From the NCBI RefSeq assembly GCF_030272615.1, contig NC_081405.1, positions 477,179,508-477,243,507 on the forward strand: 64,000 bases of DNA. Reading direction: 5' to 3'. The notes below the pieces were generated by a model. The model ran no database searches. It saw nothing but the letters and a program-made list of their open reading frames with translations, and was not told the origin of the DNA. Shown piece by piece: positions 56,570 through 64,000 of the stretch. Every line of letters begins with the position of its first letter. Position 1 is the stretch's first letter. This DNA comes from Cryptomeria japonica (Eukaryota > Streptophyta > Pinopsida > Cupressales > Cupressaceae). The translations under genes were made by a program, and so were the position numbers.

Positions 56570-58189
56570 CTAAGTCTCTACTGGTGGTGGTATGACTCCA
56601 AGCTGATCTTTGAGATACTCAAAAGTTTCCTTAGGCAAAGGTTTTGTGAAAATATCTGCAAGTTGTTCTTTAGTGTTCACATAAACCAGTTTTATCTCTT
56701 TTTCTTCAACTTTTTCCCTTAGAAAATTCAGTTTGATAGAAACATGTTTTGTTTTAGAATGTAATACTGGATTTTTAGATATATCAATTGTTGCAGTGTT
56801 ATCACAATATATAGTAATAGATTCCTTGCATTTTACCTTTATGTCTTTCAACATTTGCTTGAGCCAAAGTACCTGTGTACAGTTTGTTGCTATTGCAACA
56901 TATTCTGATTCTGTTGTTGATAAAGATGTACAACTCTATTTCTTACTCAACCAAGAAACTAATCTCTTTCCAAGAAAGAATGCTCCTCCAGTGGTGCTTT
57001 TTCTATCATCCGCATCTCCTGCCCAATTTGCATCTGTATATGCACATAGATCAAAATTTTCATCTTTAGGATACCATAATCCAAGATTTGTTGTGCCTTG
57101 TAAGTACCAGAAAATCCTTTTCACTGCTGATTCATGATTTTCCTTAGGATTACTCTGAAATCTAGAAACAATACATACTGCATTCATAATATCAGTCCTG
57201 GTTTGTGTCAAATACAATAGACCTCCTATCATAGATTTGTATCTAGTTGGATTAACAGGTGTAGATTCATCCTTTTGAGATAATATGTCATTTGTAGTCA
57301 TAGGTGTGCTTACCAGTTTAGAGTTCTCCATCCCAAATTTCTTAAGTAGATCTTTCAAGTACTTAGATTGACTCAAAAATATACCTTTATCAGTCTGTAC
57401 AATCTGCAATCCTAAAAAAAAAATTATTTCTCCAATCATAGACATTTCAAATTCTTGCTGCATTTCAAGAGAAAATTCTTTACATAATCCATCTTCTCCT
57501 CCAAAGATTATATCATCAACAAATACTTCAATAATCAAGATGTCATCATTAGTTACTTTGTAATATAAATTTCTATCTGCATTTCCTTTGGTAAAATAAA
57601 TCTTTAAAAGATACTTATCCAATCTTGCATACCAAGCTCTTGGGGCTTGTTTCAATCCATACAGAGCTTTTCTTAACCTGCAAACCATATCATTGTCTTC
57701 TGTCAAAGAAAATCCATCAGGTTGTTCAATATAAACTTCCTCTTCAAGATCTCTATTCAAAAATGCACATTTAATATCCATTTGATAAACTTTGTAATCC
57801 TTGTGAGCTGCAAAAGCCAAGAATAATCTAACTGCCTCAATTTTGGCTACCGGTGCAAAGGTTTCATTATAATCAACTCCTTCTTTCTGAAAATATCCCT
57901 TACACACTAGTATTGCTTTATTTCTGACAACCTTACCATCTTCATTAAGTTTGTTTCTAAATACCCATTTGGTTCCAATTACATTTTTATCTTTAGGCCA
58001 GGGAACTAATGTCCAAGTATTATTTTTCTCAATTTGTCCTAATTCTTCTTCCATAGCTTTAATCCAAAATTTATCTTCACATGCCTCATTGATAGATGAT
58101 GGTTCAATTTGAGAAATAAGACATACCTCTTCATTTGCCAATCTTCCTCTTGTCATAACTCTTTTAAATTTGTTTCCAATTATCTGATC
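56570..58189 (-). pseudogene. Copia B reverse transcriptase and RNase H, largely open
   Basis: A 406-codon frame (58156-56936) holds FWIKAMEEELGQIEKNNTWT, GTKWVFRNKLNEDGK, VDYNETFAPVAKIEAVRLF, MDIKCAFLNRDLEEEVYIEQ and LYGLKQAPRAWYARLDKYLL. The catalytic VFVDDIIFGG (FVDD at 57512-57523) is followed by LTQTRTDIMNAV and DANWAGDADDRKSTTGGAFF. A stop after SWLSKK at 56936 interrupts it. The RNase H tail (TIDISKNPVLHSKTKHVSIK, TKEQLADIFTKPLP) continues from 56854 to 56570. It is the best preserved copia pol stretch here. Confidence 0.92.
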
Positions 58190-59344
58190 TTAAGAATGAT
58201 TTAGTCTTACATAACGGGGTGTCTTAGTTTGCTGTTGTTCTTCAATTACTATGGAATCCTCTGATGATACCGAGGTAACTGGATCTTCATTCTGTATCGG
58301 TGGATTCAGTGTAGGTTCATTTGTCATAACTTTTGTTTCCGGTTCAGAGTTTATATACCTTGAATTTCCTCTAAATTGTTCATCAATCTTTACATTTGTA
58401 CTCTCAACAATTTTCTGCAATCTTTTATTAAAACATCTATATGCTTTGCTCTTAGATGAATAACCAAGAAATATTCCTTCATCACTTCTAGGATCAAATT
58501 TGCCAATATACTCATCTCTTCTAATATAACATTTACTTCCAAAAATTTTGAAATACTTAAGAGTAGGAATATTACGAAACCATAGTTCATGAGGGGTCTT
58601 ACCAGTTTCACCTTTAATGTGAACTTTGTTGAATGTATAGACAAAAGTGCTTACTGCCTCTCTCTAGTACACATGTGGTAGATTTGCTTCTGATAACATA
58701 CTTCTTGCTGCATCCAAGATAGTTCTATTTTTCCTTTCAACAACTCCATTCTGCTGTGGTGTCCGAGGTGTTGATAACTGTCTTTTGATTCCATTCACTT
58801 CATAGAATTTATTAAAGTCCTTAGATGTCAATTCTCCTCCTTGATCTGATCTTAAACATTTGATTTTCTTACCGGTTTCATTTTCAACCATTGCTTTGAA
58901 TAGTTTGAACTTGCCAAGTGCTTCTGATTTTTCTCTGAGAAAAGTAACCCAGCACATTGTAGAATAATCATCAATAATTAGCATGAAATATCTATAACCT
59001 TGTAAGCTTTTAGTTCTAGCTAGACCACATAAATCAGTGTGAATTAAATCAAGAGCATTATTGGATTTTTCTAGAATACTTTTGAAACTAGCTCTAACTT
59101 ATTTTCCAAATTGACATTCCTTGCAAATTGTATTTCGAGGTTTCACAATTTTTGGTAGATCTCTAACTGCCTTAGAAGTACTGATTTTTACCATACAATC
59201 AAAATTTACATGACATATTCTCTTATGCCATAACCAACTTTCATCTATATGTGCAATTAAGCATGCCTTTTCACTGTTATTCAAATGAAAGATATTACCT
59301 CTAGTCTGATTACTGGTTGCAATTTCTAAACCAATTCTATTCAT
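58190..59344 (-). pseudogene. Copia B integrase, broken
   Basis: From right to left: NNSEKACLIAHIDESWLWHK, ICHVNFDCMVKI, TICKECQFGK then a stop, CGLARTKS, LIIDDYSTMCWVTFLREKSE (D), KIKCLRSDQGGELTS (D), TPRTPQQNGVVERKNRTILD (E), then ETGKTPHELW-type C-terminal sequence and DPRSDEGIFLGYSSKSKAYR. A Pro/Thr/Glu-rich linker ends KTPRYVRLNHS at 58190. Stops near 59099, 58664 and 58190. Confidence 0.88.
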
Positions 59345-59640
59345 GATTTTGCATTTTCCATTTTTAAATTGTAACTGAAAACATTTCTCAACTAATTGAC
59401 CAACACTTAAAAGATTATGCTTTAATCCTTCAACATATTAGACATTGTTAGTGTTATGTTTACCATCAAGAGATATTGAACCCTTATATTTCATTGAACA
59501 GGCTTTGTCATCTCCAAATCTTACTAAACCTCCATTGTATTCTTGAAAGTTCAATAATTTACCTTTGTCTCCTAGCATATGATGTGAGCATCGTGAGTCA
59601 ATAATCCATTCATCCTTTGATTCAACTTTAGCTTCTAGGG
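59345..59640 (-). pseudogene. Copia B protease, broken
   Basis: DEWIIDSRCSHHMLGDKGKL: the copia DSGC motif has become DSRC, so the active site is damaged. NGGLVRFGDDKACSMKYKGS and NTNNV follow, then a stop at 59438, and YVEGLKHNLLSVGQL-type sequence. The layout equals copia A. Confidence 0.82.
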
Positions 59641-60700
59641 CTTGTTCTACTGGTTGAGCAATAGGTGACCATTGATCTTCTATTATAGCAACAAAAACCC
59701 ATTCATTTTCTACTGGATCCTCATCAGAATCATCAGTCACACCTTCATCAGCAATGTAACAAGATTTATCTTTGTTCTTCTTAAATCTATATCTCTGATA
59801 TTCAGGATTAGGCTTGTATGTTCTTCTAGCTTCTTCTCTTAGTCTAGCATGTCTATCAGGGCATCTTGAAGCCATATGACCAATCTTATTGTAGTTAAAA
59901 CATTTAAAGGGTGCTTTACCTTCATACTTACTTCCAATTGGACCTTTTGGCATTTTCCTTGCAAAAAGTGCTTCAAGTTCTTCAAGTTCTTCATTCTCCT
60001 TTCTAGTTTCTTCAAGTTCTCTTGCATAAAAGGCTCTCCAGTCTGATTTGTGAAATGATGGAGCAGATGATGTTGATACTTTAAAGGCCAAATCAGTCTT
60101 TATAGTAGCAACAGGACCAAATTCCTCAATTTCAAAAGCTGAAAGTTTTCCAATCAATGTATCCCTAGTTACTGATGTATTAGGCATTGTTCTCAACTCA
60201 TTTATAGTAGTATGCTTCATTTTATATGCTGGTGGCAAACCTCTTAAGACTTTTTAAACAATCCCATCCTCACTCAAGGTTCCTCCACAACATTTAATAC
60301 CCAAAACAATTTCATTTACTCTTTCCATAAAAGCAGAAATCCTTTCATCTTCTTCCATTTTCAGATGTTCATACCTGACTCAGAAGCTTTCAAGTTTTGC
60401 AATTTTGACTGTGAAATCTCCTTCATTCAATGTTTCTAAATGATCCCAAATAGCTTTAGCAGTAGACCTATCTGATAATGCACTCAAGAGTGCTTCTCTT
60501 GGTTTGCAATCATTTTCTTCATCTTTGGCTAAGGTGGTTGGAGCAGTCTGACCAGCTACAACAGCAGTATAACCATTCTTAGTAACTTCCCAAATGTTTT
60601 TACCGATGCAATTCAGATGTGTCTCCATTCTGATCTTCCATATCCCATAGTTGGTTCCATCAAGTTTAGGACTATCCTTTCTGAAATAATTAGTAGACAT
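59641..60700 (-). pseudogene. Copia B gag, broken
   Basis: The ATG at 60700 begins MSTNYFRKDSPKLDGTNYGI, the copia gag start. ETHLNCIGKNIWEV and LSALSDRSTAKAIWDHLETL follow, a stop at 60380, then the second part PPAYKMKHTTINELRTMPNT and a Glu/Lys coiled-coil-like region. The knuckle CFNYNKIGHMASRCPDR has its second Cys changed to Tyr (TGC to TAC). An acidic tail follows. Confidence 0.9.
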
Positions 60701-60743
60701 TGGATCTCCTCAAGTTGTTAAACTTCTGCAAAAAGAGGACTAA

Positions 60744-60755
60744 GCTCTGATACCA
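60744..60755 (-). other. Primer-binding site of copia B (initiator tRNA-Met)
   Basis: Minus strand TGGTATCAGAGC, two bases inside the 5' LTR. Confidence 0.95.
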
Positions 60756-60757
60756 AT

Positions 60758-61800
60758 TGTTAGGTCCCAGAGACAACTGAGTGGGGGGGTGTGAATCAGT
60801 TGTCTAATAAATTCAAACCAAAACTAATTAACCACTTAATGCTTAATGCCGGTAAACCAGTTAAGTATGTCGGTAGACAGTGTTAATAGTAAATCGCTAT
60901 ACTGGTAAGGATTAATGCATGAAACATAAACATAAAGTTATCCACAACACATGACACCAATATTTGTAAGTGGAAACCCTATAAGGGGAAAAACCATGGT
61001 GGGAAACTTTACCCACAATAAGATGATACTACTGCAGATAGTAAGTGTACAAAAAGGGTCTGCACATGCAGAAAGGCCAACAACCTAGAGCTCACTGCTC
61101 AATCACAAATGGGAGTCACACTGACTACAGTTGGATGGTTAAATCCAATAAGAATGTACAGCACAAAATAGCATCTTCATATGCTACATTCAGTACTAGT
61201 GTAGTGTTGATATGCTTCTACAAAAACCTAACTTCACCTTCAAATGATATCTTCGTGTATGCCTCTACTTGATCTTGCATATACCTTCACTTAAATCTTT
61301 TTTCACATTCCATAGTTGATCTTACAAATAAGATCTCACATTTATACCATACCCTAAGACCAATTTTAGTAGGTTGGCTCTACAAGATATTACAATAAAA
61401 ACATTTTACAAATAATATAATATCCGATGCAATAATTGATTAAACATGTCGCCTTAATGCATTTACAACAATAATAAATCATCTCCATAGCGTGCCATGT
61501 TGATCTGGAAAAGATAAACCTGTCGGTGTAACCCTAGATAACCTGGACCTATTTGCTAGTAAAAGAAAATATGCAAATATGAATATACCAATGATTATTA
61601 CTTCAAAATAAAGTGTCCACATAATGTCTTTGACATTACCAAGTGTCTTCCATATCATTCCAGGTACCGGTGAACAATATATCTTGCCGGTGAATCATAT
61701 ATCAGTAACTGTTGCACAGATTACTGCTTGCCAGTGAATGTTGCTGGATCTCCAAAGTAGGTGTTGACATCAATGACAAAACCATACCAAAATATCAACA
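60758..61800 (-). repeat. 5' LTR of copia B (1043 bp)
   Basis: Plus-strand start TGTTAGGTCCC and end ATATCAACA. It matches 55135-56184 throughout with scattered substitutions. Conserved copia block near 60970-61010. Small ORFs at 61045 and 55421 are the same chance frame in both LTRs. Confidence 0.9.
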
Positions 61801-62503
61801 GAATTGGCTTCACACTTTTAAAAGATAAATCCACAGTAAACCAGTCTGAAAACTAATGGATCCTATTGCCTAAAAATTAACTGAAACAAAGAAAGAAAGC
61901 TTATAATCATGTTCAGTATTGACCTACAAGATATGTAAAAGATAACCACAATTGATACCAGTGCCTTATCCAGGCCACAGAGTCATCTAGAATTTAAACA
62001 ATACTCCCACAATCAAATATCTCCACACATCCCATCACCTTGGCTTCAATAAAACCCCACATATGCCTGACATACACAAGAATTTATCCTTATGAAACTA
62101 GACTGCATTCATCAAATTCAAAATCTCCCACAAATAATTCACTGATAGAAATGCTTCATGCATATTTAGTTTCCCTCCTGGAGAGAAAAGCTAAGAAACG
62201 TGTCTATTAAGACTGCCTTACAATCCAATCCTCAAATGAATAACCCTGGATTACTCATATTTGAAAAACAGTAAATATTTGCAAGTAGACCAGAAGACAA
62301 CATGAAATTTAGGCTCGAAAATTGATAGTATTCTCCATAAGTCTAGAAAATCCTAGATATATTTCTATAAATTTTTCTTACAAATTCTTGCAATCATTTT
62401 TCAGAAGGTCTTGGTATCCATTTATATCAATCATGGATGCATACAAGCTTCAAACCTTTCAAAAGAAAGTTTGTTACAAACAACAGCCTTTTCCAAGAAG
62501 TGG
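61801..62503 (-). repeat. X 5' terminal repeat, non-coding part after copia B
   Basis: Continues the match to 36718-37466 (GAATTGGCTTCACACTTTTA onward) with scattered substitutions and the ~45-bp difference near 62325. Confidence 0.85.
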
Positions 62504-64000
62504 TTATAGGTCCTTTTCAACATCAACGGCTTCTTCTGCTTGTTGTTCCGTTGCACCCTCTTGTAACTGCTCCTAAGCATCTCCTTTTTGTCCTGTATGC
62601 TTATCTTTCCACTCCTGATACACATCATCACTATGCCAAGTAAAACTAGAAACCTTCTATTTCATATCTTCTAGCCGCTTCCAAGTAACTTGTACATGCC
62701 CAATCTCTGTTTCTATGAAACCATAATGAGATTTCACTTTTTCAATTTCCTCAATTGTTTGGACAAATGAGGATGTGTCGTCAGCACTAATAATCTGATT
62801 GATCCTTAGGGATGAATTATGGTCCACCTCCTTTATCAAAATCTTCTCTTCCTTTAGTTGAACAGGACCAACGAAACCTCCTGGAAATATTTCAAACTTA
62901 TGATCTGAATATTCTTTTCTATAAAGTTAGGCCTTTCTTTTTATACCTGTTCCTTCTACTGAAAGAATATTCATCTCTTTTATAAACTCACATGTGGACC
63001 TAAGATTGTCATTCTCTTCTACATCTGCATGGGAGGAACACATGAGCTCTAACTCTTTACCTCTAGGTACCCACTTATTCAGGATTGGTTCCAAAGTGGC
63101 TTCTTCTTCTTTGAATTTAATCAAAATCTCAAGAATCCTCTTCATATTTGTGTATACATTGGAGGTTTTGACTAAGTTAGCAAACTTCAAAATGGTGGCT
63201 TTCACCTTCTCCTCATATTTGTTTCCATACAATGTATGAGCTTGTTTCAACTTTTCCAACTCATGTCGGACATTTTCAGGTAATTGGGAACTGGAAGGCA
63301 TCGAAGAAGCGAGGTATTCAATTATGGGACTAATAGGAGGGGGCCTTGCTAGAGAGGAGGCTATCATGAGTGTAGAAGAATCACCTGGATGATTTTGACC
63401 TGCCAATTGACTCTAGAGTCTAGCAATTATGCTATCTCTATTGGCTATTCCTTCTTTGGCATCATAGTAAGCTTTTAAAATAGTCTCCAACTTCAATTGG
63501 AGATTGGCCTTTTCTTGTGCCTCTATCTCTGCTACTGCCACATTTAACTTTGTTGTCTTTAGTACTGTGCTAGCAACTTCCACTACCCCTGTGTGTTGGA
63601 CTCTTTTGACCATCATGCCTAATAAGAGGCTAGAATCTGAGGTATCCCTTTTCTTTCTATTTTCATCCTTCTTCAATGACCACATGACAAGAGCAGAATT
63701 ATCCTTAATGAATGTCACTCCTTCCATAGGCTTTGTTTCTTTACTCACTCCATCAAGCACTAAGGCATCAACTATATCCCATTCAGGGAGAATTAACACA
63801 CCAGTCTTTGTTACCATCTCTCTTCCTTTCTCAGGGGTGATTGTTTTGAATTCCTCCATCATTTCTTGCTTTATTTCTTCTTCGACCTGAGTTGTTTTTT
63901 TCAGAGTTTGTTCACTTTTCCTCTGTTCACATCTTACTCTAAATTACTCCATGTTTTGCTTCCATACAAATTGCATAAAGGCTTCTGATGTGACAAAATT
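62504..64000 (-). pseudogene. X terminal-repeat ORF, right copy, partial
   Basis: Aligns with 37467-38980 and leaves the window on the right. Open parts are 63862-63413 and 63406-62927, then a C-terminal part to TAA 62504. It includes AQEKANLQLKLETILKAYYD, HELEKLKQAHTLYGNKYEEK, KRILEILIKFKEEEATLEP (lost from the left copy by a ~100-bp deletion) and HKFEIFPGGFVGPVQLKEEK. Two TAG stops here (63413-63415 and 62573-62575) are CAG in the left copy. Coiled-coil-like, function unknown. Confidence 0.6.

Larger units (their letters stand above)
55135..61800 (-). mobile_element. Ty1/copia element B, complete but dead
   Basis: Minus strand. 5' LTR 60758-61800, PBS 60744-60755, gag, protease, integrase, RT-RNase H, polypurine tract 56185-56199, 3' LTR 55135-56184. 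Target duplication GAATT at 55130-55134 and 61801-61805. It belongs to the same broad family as copia A (similar gag, protease and pol motifs and the same tract) and is inserted in X's 5' terminal repeat. Confidence 0.93.
36552..64000 (-). mobile_element. Tat-like gypsy element X with very long terminal repeats
   Basis: Minus strand. Left terminal repeat from 36552, internal region 47.9-54.96 kb, PBS 54941-54958, right terminal repeat from 54963 to beyond the window. The domain order is gag, protease, archaeal-type RNase H, RT, RNase H, integrase. A TNT1-like copia interrupts the left repeat and copia B the right one. Both repeats share at least 2.3 kb and the same U5 end (TATTGTTCTC / TGTTGTTCTC), at about 94-95% identity over the first 165 bp. 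Both contain the same ORF. A tandem arrangement sharing one LTR is the alternative to very long LTRs. Confidence 0.7.

Overview
This window is nuclear DNA of a plant with a large, repeat-dense genome. A conifer or other gymnosperm is plausible from the density and nesting of old Ty3/gypsy (Tat-lineage) and Ty1/copia elements, but the species cannot be fixed from the sequence. I found no host protein-coding gene, no rRNA or tRNA gene and no CRISPR array. Almost every coding signal is a decayed LTR-retrotransposon protein. The only long undamaged frame is an uncharacterised 487-codon ORF that runs off the left edge.

Layout. 1-3255: 5' end of a minus-strand LTR element (G1): open ORF, primer-binding site (PBS), 1.63-kb LTR. 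3256-21469: a minus-strand copia element (A). Its 3' LTR is broken by G1 and by a complete plus-strand Tat-type gypsy element (T1, 3552-14581, target duplication CAATG). A's pol and gag lie at 16.0-20.2 kb and its 5' LTR at 20.25-21.47 kb. 21.47-27.7 kb: mostly non-coding. It holds an alternating GGATAAG/CTTATCC array, two palindromes, a gag zinc-knuckle remnant next to a possible giant LTR, a GC-rich triple palindrome and three dinucleotide tracts. 27.7-32.3 kb: a plus-strand copia-type 3' end with an unrecognised multi-domain ORF and an LTR. 33.2-36.55 kb: a minus-strand Tat remnant (TatB) in which RT and the first RNase H are deleted. 36.55-64 kb: a minus-strand Tat-like element (X) with domain order gag - protease - archaeal-type RNase H - RT - RNase H - integrase and very long terminal repeats that seem to carry their own large ORF. 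X's 3' LTR is interrupted by a TNT1-like copia (40884-45689, duplication ACTAG) and its 5' LTR by copia B (55135-61800, duplication GAATT).

How it fits together. Three nested insertions have exact 5-bp target duplications. T1's LTRs differ by about 6 substitutions in 1944 bp, so it is recent, yet its pol frame holds ten stops and lacks gag and protease; it was probably mobilised in trans. Many stops look like C-to-T decay at CGA and CAG. The two X terminal repeats show CAG/TAG pairs directly.

The most unusual signals are X's domain order with an ORF inside its terminal repeats, T1's covarying 3'-UTR hairpins, the 97-bp insert in the TNT1-like LTR that carries 33 bp matching the X ORF, and the alternating GGATAAG array. 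LTR and domain boundaries were read by eye; identities are eye estimates.
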